A stretch of DNA of 64,000 bases from an uncultured Hyphomonas sp. (GTDB lineage Bacteria > Pseudomonadota > Alphaproteobacteria > Caulobacterales > Hyphomonadaceae). This document shows, piece after piece, positions 41,137 to 51,585 of this stretch. Where the stretch lies: NCBI RefSeq assembly GCF_963675305.1, contig NZ_OY776147.1, forward strand, positions 930,001 to 994,000. The letters are read 5' to 3'. The notes beneath the pieces were generated by a model. That model searched no databases. It saw only the letters and a list, made by a program, of their open reading frames with translations, and was not told the DNA's origin. Both the position numbers and the translations under genes were made by a program. Within the stretch, counting starts at the first letter, position 1. Every line of letters starts with the position of its first letter.

Positions 41137-41679
41137 GTGGCTTTCGTATCGGATCTCGACCAGATCACACGGGCGGCGGCGGGTGATCCGTCTGCCGTGG
41201 CGTGGCTGGTTGACCGGTACTCGCCCGGTGTTCTGGGCCTGGCGACGCGGATGCTCGGTGATCGGATGGAAGCAGAGGACGTGACACAGGAGACTTTTCT
41301 TCGCGCGTGGAAGGCGTTGCCGGGCTGGGAGCCGCGGGCAAAGTTTTCGACCTGGCTGCACCGGGTCGCGCTGAACCTCTGTTACGACATCCTGCGCAAA
41401 CGGCGGGAATCCCTTCCCGGAGAATTGCCGGAGATGACGGACCCGGAATTAACCCCGCCTGAACGCCTGATGCAGACGGAACGCGTGAAAGCCATTGAAA
41501 CGGCGATCGCCGCCCTGCCGGAGCGCCAGGCAGCTGCCTTGACGCTTTGTGCCCTGCAAGGACACTCTCAGGTCGAGGCGGCGGAAATAATGGAAACAAG
41601 TGAAGAAGCGCTGGAAAGCCTTCTGGCCCGCGCAAGGCGCAGCCTGAGAGCGACACTGGCCGAACGGAGCGTGGCATGA
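41137..41679 (+). CDS. ECF-family RNA polymerase sigma factor
   Basis: A 180-residue sigma-70 factor: region 2 (about 22-90) with YSPGVLGLATRMLGDRMEAE, then VTQETFLRAWKALPGWEPRA; region 4 (about 120-170) with LPERQAAALTLCALQGHSQV and SEEALESLLARARRSLR. It starts at GTG 41137. Its stop overlaps the next gene (ATGA), the normal arrangement for a sigma and its anti-sigma, followed by a membrane-anchored sensor. Confidence 0.93.
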   Translation: MAFVSDLDQITRAAAGDPSAVAWLVDRYSPGVLGLATRMLGDRMEAEDVTQETFLRAWKALPGWEPRAKFSTWLHRVALNLCYDILRKRRESLPGELPEMTDPELTPPERLMQTERVKAIETAIAALPERQAAALTLCALQGHSQVEAAEIMETSEEALESLLARARRSLRATLAERSVA

Positions 41680-42149
41680 AGGACCGCAGGCACACACCCA
41701 TCGTGTCGGATGAGCGCATCATCGCGCTGATCGAGGCGTACGGGTCAGATATTTCTGCCTATCCTGAGGCAGAACGGGGCGCTGCGGCGCGCCGGATGGC
41801 CGAAGCGCCGGGCGTGTTTGCCCAGGCGCTGGAGGAAGCCCGCCGTCTGGACGATGTCCTGAACCTTGTGCCTGAGGTCGACGTTCCTGCCTCCCTGCGG
41901 GACAGCCTGATTGCCGGCGCACCGAAGGCGGCGCGCACCGGACGGGCGAAAACCGGCTTCAGCAGGTTCCTGCCCGGTTGGCTGCCGGCCGGCGCGTTAG
42001 CTTCGCTGGCCATGGGTCTGCTGATCGGTGTGAACGTATCGCTACCTACTTCGGTGGCGAACGCCGAGACCAATGATGAAGCCGAGGCCGTTATGTATGC
42101 CGCGCTCGGCTTCGGAGACTACGAACTTATGACTGAGACCGAACAATGA
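41676..42149 (+). CDS. Putative anti-sigma factor, single-pass membrane protein
   Basis: A 157-residue protein. The N-terminal half is cytoplasmic and helical (ERGAAARRMAEAPGVFAQAL), one TM segment lies at about 105-125 (PAGALASLAMGLLIGVNVSL), and a short periplasmic tail follows. No ZAS zinc motif (HxxxCxxC) is seen. Overlap with the ECF sigma before it and with the sensor after it identifies it as the probable anti-sigma by context; sequence alone would not. Confidence 0.7.
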   Translation: MKDRRHTPIVSDERIIALIEAYGSDISAYPEAERGAAARRMAEAPGVFAQALEEARRLDDVLNLVPEVDVPASLRDSLIAGAPKAARTGRAKTGFSRFLPGWLPAGALASLAMGLLIGVNVSLPTSVANAETNDEAEAVMYAALGFGDYELMTETEQ

Positions 42150-42679
42150 GCGATGCGCCTGAAACATCCCGCCCGTGGCCGCGCTGGCTGATCGTTTCGC
42201 TGATGGCGAACATGATCCTGCTTGGCTTGCTGGCCGGTTTCCTTTTGCAGTCTGGTCCAACGGGGAAGCCTTATGGCGCGCCACCGGAACGGTCCTCCTG
42301 GGCCTCCCGTGATGACGGGAGCCGGGACATCATGAGGCGTGTGTTCCGGCAGGCGTTCAAGGCATCCGGCGAGGAACGTACAGCGCGTGCAGAGGCCCGT
42401 GCGCGTCTGGGAGAAGCGGTGGCGGCTGACCCATATGATGCCGATGCCGTCCGTGAGGCGTTCCGGGAATTGAGGGCGGCAGACGATACCGTCAATGAAG
42501 CGATGCATGAGGCCATGGTGGACCTTTTCGCCACGATGCCTGTGGACGAGCGCGCAAAGATGGCGCGCTTTCTGAAACACGGCCCGGGGGACAGACGGCC
42601 GGAGCGCCGGATGCGGCCCGACCGACCGGGCGGCCCTGGAGAGCGCGGTGCACCGCCGCCGCCTGACATGGAGCCCTGA
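42146..42679 (+). CDS. Membrane-anchored periplasmic metal/stress sensor (CnrX/ZraP/CpxP-like)
   Basis: A 177-residue protein: N-terminal TM anchor (about 14-36), then a periplasmic helical-hairpin domain (about 55-140; DIMRRVFRQAFKASGEERTA, LFATMPVDERAKMARFL) and a basic Pro/Gly-rich tail. This is the layout of the heavy-metal-resistance CnrX/ZraP/Spy group. Following an ECF sigma and an anti-sigma, it mirrors CnrYXH-type metal signalling or a periplasmic-stress sensor. The ligand is unknown; few His or Met are visible. Confidence 0.72.
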   Translation: MSDAPETSRPWPRWLIVSLMANMILLGLLAGFLLQSGPTGKPYGAPPERSSWASRDDGSRDIMRRVFRQAFKASGEERTARAEARARLGEAVAADPYDADAVREAFRELRAADDTVNEAMHEAMVDLFATMPVDERAKMARFLKHGPGDRRPERRMRPDRPGGPGERGAPPPPDMEP

Positions 42680-42736
42680 TCAGGGTTTCCTTTCGGCGCC
42701 CGCCGTTCCACAGTGGGGACAGAACGGGAGGGCCGA

Positions 42737-44185
42737 ATGAGAGAATATGCCGACTATGATGGGCTGGGACTGGCGGAACTTGTCCGCAGCAAACAGGTCA
42801 GCGCTGCTGAATTGCTCGAAGCAGCTGCCACGCGCGCGGAAGCTGCGCAGGAGACGCTGAACTGCTTCAGCGCGCTCTATCCGGATCTTGCGAAAAGCCA
42901 GCTCGAAGGCGGGACCGGGGACGGGCCCTTTGCCGGCGTACCCTTCGTCACGAAAGACCTTGCCGTCGAAGTGAAAGGCGCGCCGCTGACCAATGGCTCG
43001 GTTGCATGGAAAGGCAATGTCGCCCAGCGGGATTCTGTTCTGACAGAACGTTACCGCAAGGCGGGCCTCATCTTCTTCGGCCAGACAACCACCCCCGAAT
43101 ACGGCCTGACCACCACGACCGAGTCCACGCTTTACGGCCAGACGCGGAACCCGTGGGACCTGACGCGCACCTCCGGTGGCTCGTCCGGCGGAGCCAGCGC
43201 AGCCGTGGCGGCAGGTGTGCTGCCCGTGGCGCAGGCCAGCGATGGCGGCGGCTCGATCCGTATTCCGGCGTCCTGTACGGGCCTCTTCGGCATCAAGCCC
43301 TCGCGGGGCCGTGTGCCGATGGGGCCGGGGCGGACGGAAGGCTGGAACGGCATGTCGACCGTGCACGCTGTGAGCCGCACCGTGCGCGACAGTGCTGCCC
43401 TGCTGGATGCCTGTCATGGCCGGGAGACCGGCAGCCGCTATGTCGCCCCGGCGCCGGACCGTCCGTATCTGGAGGAAGTTTCCCGCGGGCCCAGCAAGCT
43501 GCGCATTGCGCTGTGGAAGAAGGCGCCGAACGGCACGATGCCGGACGCCGATGCGGACGCAGGCCTCATGGCGACCGCGAAATTGCTGGAAGAGCTTGGC
43601 CATGAAGTCGTCGAGACCGGACCGGAATTTGATGGCGAGCTGCTCGCCAAATACGCTCTGTTCACGATCTCCGCGAACGTCGCCGCCGCCTTCGACGACC
43701 GCTCCGAGATGCTGGGCCGGCCAGTGCGCGAGGATGAGATGGAGCCGATCACGGCGTCCATGGTTGCGCTAGGCCGGACGGTCCCGATGGTGGAACTCGC
43801 CAAGGCCAACAACCTCTTCAATTCGGCCGCGATCGACTATGAGCAGTTCCTGATCGATGGCGGGTTTGATCTGACGCTCTCGCCAGTCACGCACCGCGCG
43901 CCCGACAAGCTGGGCACCATGTCCCTTGCGCAGGACGGTGAAGCGATGGGCAAGGCGATTGCCGGCTTTGGCGCGCATTGTCCGATCTTCAACCAGACCG
44001 GCTGCCCGGCCATGTCCGTGCCGTTGCACTGGACCGAGGCGACCGATGAGGCGCCAGGCGGCCTGCCGATTGGCATGATGTTTGGCGGACGGCTCGGATC
44101 TGAAAGTCTTATGTTCCGTCTGGCTGGACAATTGGAACAGGCCCGGCCATGGGCAGGCAAACGCCCGCCGCACTGGGTGGGCTGA
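42737..44185 (+). CDS. Amidase (amidase-signature family)
   Basis: A 482-residue serine amidase with the Ser-Ser-Lys triad: Lys73 in PFVTKDLAVE, the Gly/Ser signature RTSGGSSGGASAAVAAG (about 144-160), and the nucleophile in SDGGGSIRIPAS (Ser173). Related to GatA, nylon-oligomer and aryl-acylamidases, but no gatB/gatC is nearby, so it is probably catabolic. ATG 42737 is preceded by GGGAGGG, which favours it over a start eight codons earlier. Confidence 0.92.
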   Translation: MREYADYDGLGLAELVRSKQVSAAELLEAAATRAEAAQETLNCFSALYPDLAKSQLEGGTGDGPFAGVPFVTKDLAVEVKGAPLTNGSVAWKGNVAQRDSVLTERYRKAGLIFFGQTTTPEYGLTTTTESTLYGQTRNPWDLTRTSGGSSGGASAAVAAGVLPVAQASDGGGSIRIPASCTGLFGIKPSRGRVPMGPGRTEGWNGMSTVHAVSRTVRDSAALLDACHGRETGSRYVAPAPDRPYLEEVSRGPSKLRIALWKKAPNGTMPDADADAGLMATAKLLEELGHEVVETGPEFDGELLAKYALFTISANVAAAFDDRSEMLGRPVREDEMEPITASMVALGRTVPMVELAKANNLFNSAAIDYEQFLIDGGFDLTLSPVTHRAPDKLGTMSLAQDGEAMGKAIAGFGAHCPIFNQTGCPAMSVPLHWTEATDEAPGGLPIGMMFGGRLGSESLMFRLAGQLEQARPWAGKRPPHWVG

Positions 44186-44204
44186 ACCAGACGGACGAAA
44201 GACG

Positions 44205-44600
44205 ATGAGCGAGCTGAAGACCCATTCCGGCGGTTGCCATTGCGGCGCGGTGCGGTGGGAGGTCGACCTGCCGGACGCGTTCGAGGTGGAAGACTGCAAC
44301 TGCTCCATGTGCGCGATGTCGGGCAACATCCACATCATCGTCCCGTCGAGCCGCTTCCGCCTGCTGCAGGGGAATGACAATCTTGCCGAGTACACGTTCA
44401 ACACGGGCGTGGCCAAACACCTGTTCTGCAAGACCTGCGGGGTGAAGAGTTTCTACATCCCGCGCTCCAACCCTGACGGCGTGGCCGTCACCTGGCGGTG
44501 CATCGATGACTGGCAGGACCTGAACGCGACCGTGAACAGGTTCGACGGGCAGAACTGGGAACAGCACGCCCACACGCTGGCGCACAAGTCGAAGGGCTGA
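44205..44600 (+). CDS. GFA-family zinc protein (Gfa/CENP-V-like)
   Basis: A 131-residue protein with zinc-binding cysteines in GGCHCGAVRWEV (Cys11, Cys13), ELDL-like EDCNCSMCAMSG (two or three cysteines) and FCKTCGVKSFYIPRSNPDG. This is the Gfa domain first named for glutathione-dependent formaldehyde activation; most members have no proven reaction. ATG 44205, 19 bases after the amidase stop, has ACGAAAGACG ahead. Confidence 0.9.
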   Translation: MSELKTHSGGCHCGAVRWEVDLPDAFEVEDCNCSMCAMSGNIHIIVPSSRFRLLQGNDNLAEYTFNTGVAKHLFCKTCGVKSFYIPRSNPDGVAVTWRCIDDWQDLNATVNRFDGQNWEQHAHTLAHKSKG

Positions 44601-44604
44601 GCCG

Positions 44605-45009
44605 TCAGTCCGCCATGTCGAGGATGCGGTGCATCTCCTCGTCGGACCAGCCGAAATGGTGGCCGTATTCGTGGATGGTGACGTGGGCCACCAGTTCGTC
44701 CAGCGTCACGTCCCCCCGCGCGGCCCATTCGAACAGGATTGGCAGGCGGTAGAGATAGACCAGCGGCGTCTGCATCGACGGATGCGTCACGCTCTCATGG
44801 ATCAGCGGCACGCCGGAATAGAGCCCGCTCAGCTCCAGCGCATCGTCAATCTTCATCTCGTCGAGGATCTCATCCTCGGCATAGTCTTCCACGATGATGC
44901 GGACCGCGCCAGCAGCCGCCTGCATATGCTGAGGCAGGCGGGCGATACAGGCTTCGGCGAGGGCGAGAATGTCCTCCGCCGTCGGAGCGGTCTGGTCCAG
45001 CAGGCTCAC
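44605..45009 (-). CDS. Metallopeptidase-like protein (zincin-like DUF1025 family)
   Basis: A 134-residue cytoplasmic protein of the minimal zincin family (PF06262). The zinc motif VTIHEYGHHFGWSDEEM (about 110-126) has HExxH plus a downstream Glu. The N-terminal part is helical, with ALELSGLYSGVPLIHES typical of the family. Its start overlaps the stop of the YbjQ-like gene upstream. No proven substrate. Confidence 0.88.
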   Translation of the reverse strand: MSLLDQTAPTAEDILALAEACIARLPQHMQAAAGAVRIIVEDYAEDEILDEMKIDDALELSGLYSGVPLIHESVTHPSMQTPLVYLYRLPILFEWAARGDVTLDELVAHVTIHEYGHHFGWSDEEMHRILDMAD

Positions 45010-45326
45010 GTGAGCTGCACGGCCGTGCCGGAGACCGCCACCATCATCATCGAACCCGACTGGCCGATGACGGTATAGTCAAACTTGGCACCGACAATGG
45101 CATTCCCGCCAAGCTTCCGGGCTTCTTCCATCATCTCGGCCATCGCGTCGTCGCGCGTCTCGCGCAGCGTGCTTTCATAAGCGTTGGACCGTCCGCCGAC
45201 GATATTGGTGAAGCTGGCCAGGATATCCTTGCCAAGGTGCGCCCCGATCACGACCTCGCCGCAGACGACGCCGAGATATTTCGTGATCTCATGGCCCTGA
45301 ACCGTGGGCGTTGTGGTGACGAGCAT
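45006..45326 (-). CDS. YbjQ-family protein (DUF74)
   Basis: A 106-residue protein with family signatures VTTTPTVQGHEITKYLGVV near the start and ARKLGGNAIVGAKFDYTVIG (about 68-87), probably a pentameric beta-rich protein. ATG 45326 is chosen over the in-frame TTG at 45335 because AAAGGA lies 9 bases upstream of the ATG. It overlaps the metallopeptidase gene by four bases. Function unknown. Confidence 0.88.
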   Translation of the reverse strand: MLVTTTPTVQGHEITKYLGVVCGEVVIGAHLGKDILASFTNIVGGRSNAYESTLRETRDDAMAEMMEEARKLGGNAIVGAKFDYTVIGQSGSMMMVAVSGTAVQLT

Positions 45327-45386
45327 GGGTGGCAATCCTTTTGTGTTATCGAATAACGATATATTTGGGGAGGGGCGCCCAGCGTT

Positions 45387-46001
45387 TCAAGAGGCTTTTT
45401 CGAAGACCAGCGCGGTCCATTCAACACCCCGGGCCTTGTTTTCAGACATGATGGAGTTTCTGCGGACATGGCTGACGGGGCGGAGGCCATAAGGCGCGGC
45501 GAGGGCGATGGTTTCTTCGCCTGTCACGTCGAACATGCGGCGTCCTTCCGGTATGGGCCCGTGGCGCAGGCTCATGAACAGCCGGCCGACCGGCGCCAGA
45601 AGTGCAGCAACGCGCTCCATGCCGGTGGCGCGTTCATCCGCTGTCAGGTGCATCCAGACGGCATTCATCATCACCATGCCGAACACTTCCGCGCGGGCAC
45701 GTGTGTTCACCAGTTCCGGCAGGCTGTCTTCCAGCCATGTGATCTGAGGCTCCGGATGAAGCTTCGCCGCCCGCAGGCGCATCGCCGCGACAGGTTCCAC
45801 CGCCAGAACGGAATGCCCCAGCGAGGCGAGCCAGGCCGCATCGCGCCCGGTGCCTGCGCCGATGTCCAGCGTTCGCACCGGTGGCGCCGGAAACAGATGC
45901 CGCCAATGCGCATGCGTCTCTGGCGCCGACAGCGCCTCATAGCGCACGAACAGATCGTCCGCTTCTTCGGCGTATCCGGAAGTCGAGGTCAGCTCAGCCA
46001 T
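45387..46001 (-). CDS. SAM-dependent methyltransferase
   Basis: A 204-residue class I methyltransferase: motif I VRTLDIGAGTGRDAAWLASL (about 42-61), acidic end of strand 2 VLAVEPVAAMR, and motif IV region VFGMVMMNAVWMHL. Substrate unknown. It follows mutB by 44 bases on the same strand and may be in its operon. Confidence 0.85.
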   Translation of the reverse strand: MAELTSTSGYAEEADDLFVRYEALSAPETHAHWRHLFPAPPVRTLDIGAGTGRDAAWLASLGHSVLAVEPVAAMRLRAAKLHPEPQITWLEDSLPELVNTRARAEVFGMVMMNAVWMHLTADERATGMERVAALLAPVGRLFMSLRHGPIPEGRRMFDVTGEETIALAAPYGLRPVSHVRRNSIMSENKARGVEWTALVFEKAS

Positions 46002-46045
46002 GGGGGAAGCCTATCAGAAGGCTCCACTCCGGCAATCGGATCGTA

Positions 46046-48204
<2,159 letters not shown>

Positions 48205-48208
<4 letters not shown>

Positions 48209-48561
48209 TTGGACGTCTCCAGATTCGCCGTCCATTCGGGGGTCGGCTGTTTCAGGATGAGTGTTTCGCTGGAGGTGGCAACGTAAGGCTTGCCGCTCTG
48301 GTCGATGGCGCCGAACAGATAGTCCTTGCGGTCAGCAGACCATTGGGCCTGCAGGATGATGACGGAGATCCGGTCGCCATTGGCGCGGGTCAGCACGGCC
48401 GGCAGCGGGCACTCGACCGGCGCGACACTGTCAGCGCCTGATCCGGCCGTCGCGAAGATGGCGCGGTTTTCCCGCACATCCCGCTCGACTGCCGGGCGAC
48501 CCTTCACGCACGGATGGTGTTCCCAGTTGTCGAGAGTGAATTCCAGCATCATGGCGATCAC
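48205..48561 (-). CDS. Unknown 118-aa protein between the two mutase subunit genes
   Basis: A cytoplasmic protein not matched to any family by eye. It is aromatic-rich (LDNWEHHPCVKG, QAQWSADRKDYLFGAIDQSG) with probable beta structure, and the C-terminus is TPEWTANLETSK. GTG 48561 overlaps the mutA stop, and its own stop overlaps the mutB ATG, so it is translationally coupled to both; ATG 48552 is an alternative start. A role in mutase assembly is possible but only inferred from the coupling. Confidence 0.7.
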
Positions 48562-50465
48562 AGCCCCAATTCGGCGTGGGCGAGTTTCAGGGTATGCAGC
48601 ACGTCGCAGCCCATGAAGATGTTCGAGTCGATGCCATCGCCTTCATGCTTGCCGGCGATCCAGACATGCTGCGCGCCGGCCTCTTTCAGGGCCTTGGCGG
48701 CAGCGTCTGCCTCGTCGGCATAACGGGCGTCGGCGCCGCAGATGCAGGCGATGCGCAGGCCGGACGCCTTGAACGCGGCGGCGATCTCTGCGGCATCCTT
48801 CGGCGGCACTGGTGGTTCCTTGGCGGCGAGGCCGCCAGCCGCAAACAGGTTGCGGGCAAAGTCTGCGCGGGCCGTGTATTCGGCGAGGGGGCCGAGCGTC
48901 GCGAGGAAGATTGCCGGCTGTTTCGCAGCGGCGGCTGCCTTGTCGCGCAGGGCTTCGAAGTCCGCGCCGAGGTGGATCGGCGTGAGCGGTTCGGCTGTGG
49001 CATCGTCGCCCGTGGCGGGCGGCAGGTCCGGCACCAGCGCCTGCAGGGCTTCGTCCGTCAGTTCCGCGCCGGACCGCAGGTGCGGGGCATCGGCCACCGG
49101 GGCGGCGATCTCGTCCAGCAGGGGGAATTCGGAAACGCCCGTGACCGGGATCTTGCGTTTGGCGATGTCCTTGGCCCGGGCGTCGCACGTCGCTTTCACG
49201 CGGCCCTGGAAGGCTCCGGACATGAGGGAGGCTGCATAGCCGCCTTCGCTTTCGATTTTCTGGAATTCGGCCCAGGCTGCTTCGGCCAGTTCGTTTGCGA
49301 ACGTCTCGGTGAACCAGGCGCCGCCCGTCGGATCTGCCACGCGGCCGAGTTGGCTTTCTTCCATGGCGATCAGCTGGGTATTGCGCGCGATACGGCGGCC
49401 GAGCTCTTCCGGCGTGCCCAGCGGCTCGTTGAAGGCGCGGATGGTCAGGATGTCTGCGCCGCCGACGGCACCGGCAAAGGCGGCCGCCGTGTTGCGAAGC
49501 ATGTTGGTCCAGGCGTCATAGCGCGTCAGCATGCGGGCGGAGCTGTAGCCTTGAAGGCGCATTGGCTTCGCGGTCAGGCCGAGGGCTTCTTCCACCCGGG
49601 CCCACAACCGGCGCGCGGCGCGCAGCTTCGCAACGCCGATGCCGTAATTGGCGTCGAGGGCGAGGCAGAAGATCGTCTTCGCGGCCACGTCTGCGGCGTC
49701 CATGTGCGGCGCCAGGCGGCGCAGCGTGTCGACCGCAGAGGCGATCAGCGCGGCCAGTTCCTGCGCTTCCGATCCGCCGGCCTCGTGCACGGCGCGGGCG
49801 TCGATGCGAAACAGGTTCGCGGCCGGGTATTTCCCGGCCAGCACTTTGGCGAGTGCGCCTGCCTCGGCAAAGGCCGCGTCGAGCCCGCCAGCGAGCGTGC
49901 CGGTGCGGGCGAGGGCACCCAGCGGGTCCATGTTGAAGTCGAGTTTGGCGTCAGCCTTGTTGCGGGCCCATTCGGCCAGGAAGGCGGCTTCGCGCGTGCC
50001 GGAAGTCATGACCGGGTCAAGCGCAACGCCGGCAATGGCCGCGTCGACGCCGTTCAGGGCAATGTCATAGTCCGGCATAGTCATGGCCTGGACACCGTTA
50101 TGTCCGGTCGGATCGACGCAGAGTTCGACCGAACTCACGCCGCGTTCCAGGTCACGCAGAACCTCGCTATGCGTGTGCGAGGGGGACGCGTGCGTGAAGG
50201 CCTGGCGGATGTCCCAGGGCAGCCACTTGTCCGGCGCCGCTGTCGGTCCGCGCAGATAAGGCGCCTCGCCGGGCGTGCCCAGCGGGTCCTCCGAAGCGGG
50301 GAAATCGCTCTCACGATAGAGCGGGCGAATCTTCAGCCCGTCCGCCGTGGTGCGGGTGATTGCATCAATGCCACGGCCCTTGAGGGCCTTTTCGACCGAG
50401 GCCATCCATTCGGCTTCGGTGGCGTCGGGAAAAGTGCTGGAAAGCGGGAGGATATCGTCTGCCAT
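48558..50465 (-). CDS. mutA: Methylmalonyl-CoA mutase, small (beta) subunit
   Basis: A 635-residue subunit with a mutase TIM-barrel (KIRPLYRESD, GVSSVELCVDPTGHNGVQAM, FNEPLGTPEELGRRIARNTQ) and a C-terminal flavodoxin-like domain that lacks the DxHxxG cobalamin motif (it reads IFMGCDVLHTL), as expected for the non-catalytic partner. ATG 50465 fits the family start; an upstream in-frame TTG adds eleven residues without an RBS. Confidence 0.93.
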   Translation of the reverse strand: MADDILPLSSTFPDATEAEWMASVEKALKGRGIDAITRTTADGLKIRPLYRESDFPASEDPLGTPGEAPYLRGPTAAPDKWLPWDIRQAFTHASPSHTHSEVLRDLERGVSSVELCVDPTGHNGVQAMTMPDYDIALNGVDAAIAGVALDPVMTSGTREAAFLAEWARNKADAKLDFNMDPLGALARTGTLAGGLDAAFAEAGALAKVLAGKYPAANLFRIDARAVHEAGGSEAQELAALIASAVDTLRRLAPHMDAADVAAKTIFCLALDANYGIGVAKLRAARRLWARVEEALGLTAKPMRLQGYSSARMLTRYDAWTNMLRNTAAAFAGAVGGADILTIRAFNEPLGTPEELGRRIARNTQLIAMEESQLGRVADPTGGAWFTETFANELAEAAWAEFQKIESEGGYAASLMSGAFQGRVKATCDARAKDIAKRKIPVTGVSEFPLLDEIAAPVADAPHLRSGAELTDEALQALVPDLPPATGDDATAEPLTPIHLGADFEALRDKAAAAAKQPAIFLATLGPLAEYTARADFARNLFAAGGLAAKEPPVPPKDAAEIAAAFKASGLRIACICGADARYADEADAAAKALKEAGAQHVWIAGKHEGDGIDSNIFMGCDVLHTLKLAHAELGL

Positions 50466-50536
50466 GATGGGTCCGTTTATTGGCGGAAAGAATTGCAAAA
50501 GGGAACCACTTACTTGGCGGCATTCCGTAGCGGCCC

Positions 50537-50561
50537 GGAACGAGTTGACGCAAGCCTCGTT
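50537..50561 (+). promoter_or_regulatory. EcfG-type (general stress sigma) promoter
   Basis: GGAAC (50537-50541), a 16-base spacer and CGTT (50558-50561) match the EcfG consensus exactly, like the two sites near phyR. The next start codon (50600) is 39 bases downstream with a strong RBS, so this promoter very probably drives the small gene there. Confidence 0.8.
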
Positions 50562-50599
50562 TAATGCGATTGAGAATTATTCGCAAAAAGGAGATTCCC

Positions 50600-50953
50600 A
50601 TGACACAAGCACGCGCGGTTCTGAGGCTCGTTTCCTGCGAAAACCCCGAAAATACAGGCGATTCCGGCGCCCCTGAAACTGGCGCACGCCGGGCCGAAGC
50701 ACGGCATCGAGGAAGTGCGGACCATCGTCCGGCGGACACTTCCTGCCCGTGCGGGCCGCTGCAAGGCGAGGGCGATGCAGCGCGCGGCGTGCGTCAGGAC
50801 CTTCTGAAGGAGTGGATGGGGTCTCACACCCGAATCCTCGGCCTCTGGCTCGACAGGCTCCTGGAGGAAGGTGACGACGCCGACCTCGTTTCCATGATTC
50901 ACCGCCAGCACGCCTGGCTGTCCATGATGCAGGCCCGGATGGAGCGCGGCTGA
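50600..50953 (+). CDS. Small stress-regulated protein of unknown function, possibly frameshifted
   Basis: A 117-residue frame from ATG 50600, preceded by AAAAAGGAGATTCCC, to TGA 50951-50953. The C-terminal part (about 66-117, LLKEWMGSHTRILGLWLDRL, then MIHRQHAWLSMMQARMERG) looks like a good helical domain. The middle (residues ~21-55) has unusually low GC at third positions, while another frame in the same interval (about 50660-50780) has strong GC3 and reads IPAPLKLAHAGPKHGIEEV. That pattern suggests two compensating frameshifts, or an overlapping coding stretch. It is driven by an EcfG promoter. No family recognised. Confidence 0.6.
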   Translation: MTQARAVLRLVSCENPENTGDSGAPETGARRAEARHRGSADHRPADTSCPCGPLQGEGDAARGVRQDLLKEWMGSHTRILGLWLDRLLEEGDDADLVSMIHRQHAWLSMMQARMERG

Positions 50954-51024
50954 CCTCACGTCCGGCTTGCGGCACTCCCGCTCGGCAGGTTTAGTTCCCG
51001 GCAGAACACACCGGGAGGAAAACC

Positions 51025-51585
51025 ATGAGACTGAAAGCCCCGCGCATCGCGCCCCTTACAGATGCCGACATCACTGATGAACAGCGCAAATTGCTCGGTC
51101 CGCGCTTTGCCGGGACGACCTACAATGTCTTCCGCACGCTGGCGAGCGACCCGGCGGCGTACAAGGCCTTCATGCACTGGGGCGGGTACATCCTGTCAGA
51201 CAAGAACGACCTCAGCGAACGAGACCGTGAACTCGTCATCCTGCGCACCGGTTATAACTGGAAAGCGGGCTATGAATGGGCCCAGCATGAGCGGATCGGC
51301 TTGCGGTGCGGTCTGACGCCGGAAGAAATTGCACGGATCAAGCAGGGCCCGGATGCGCCCGGCTGGAGTGCAAACGACAAGGCGCTGCTTCAGGCCACCG
51401 ACGAACTGACATCCGACAGTTTCATTACCGACGAGACCTGGGCTGCGCTGTCCGGCTTCAGCAAGAAGCAGAAGATGGATCTGGTCATGACGGTTGGCCA
51501 GTACACGCAGGTCTCCATGATGCTGAACTCTTTCGGCGTGCAGCTGGACGATGACCTGACCCTCGACCCGGACCTTGCCAAATGA
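51025..51585 (+). CDS. Carboxymuconolactone decarboxylase-family protein
   Basis: A 186-residue all-helical CMD/AhpD-superfamily protein: DLSERDRELVILRTGYNWKA and YEWAQHERIGLRCGLTPEEI, the Glu-x-x-His proton-relay region. It has no CxxC pair, so it is not an AhpD-type alkylhydroperoxidase; decarboxylase-like or unknown chemistry is likelier. GGGAGGAAAACC precedes the ATG. It overlaps the SDR gene by four bases, and the two probably act in one small catabolic pathway. Confidence 0.88.
   Translation: MRLKAPRIAPLTDADITDEQRKLLGPRFAGTTYNVFRTLASDPAAYKAFMHWGGYILSDKNDLSERDRELVILRTGYNWKAGYEWAQHERIGLRCGLTPEEIARIKQGPDAPGWSANDKALLQATDELTSDSFITDETWAALSGFSKKQKMDLVMTVGQYTQVSMMLNSFGVQLDDDLTLDPDLAK

Noticed and set aside
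48576..50564. A 662-codon plus-strand frame opposite mutA
   Set aside because: Antisense shadow; the mutase on the minus strand has conserved motifs over its full length.
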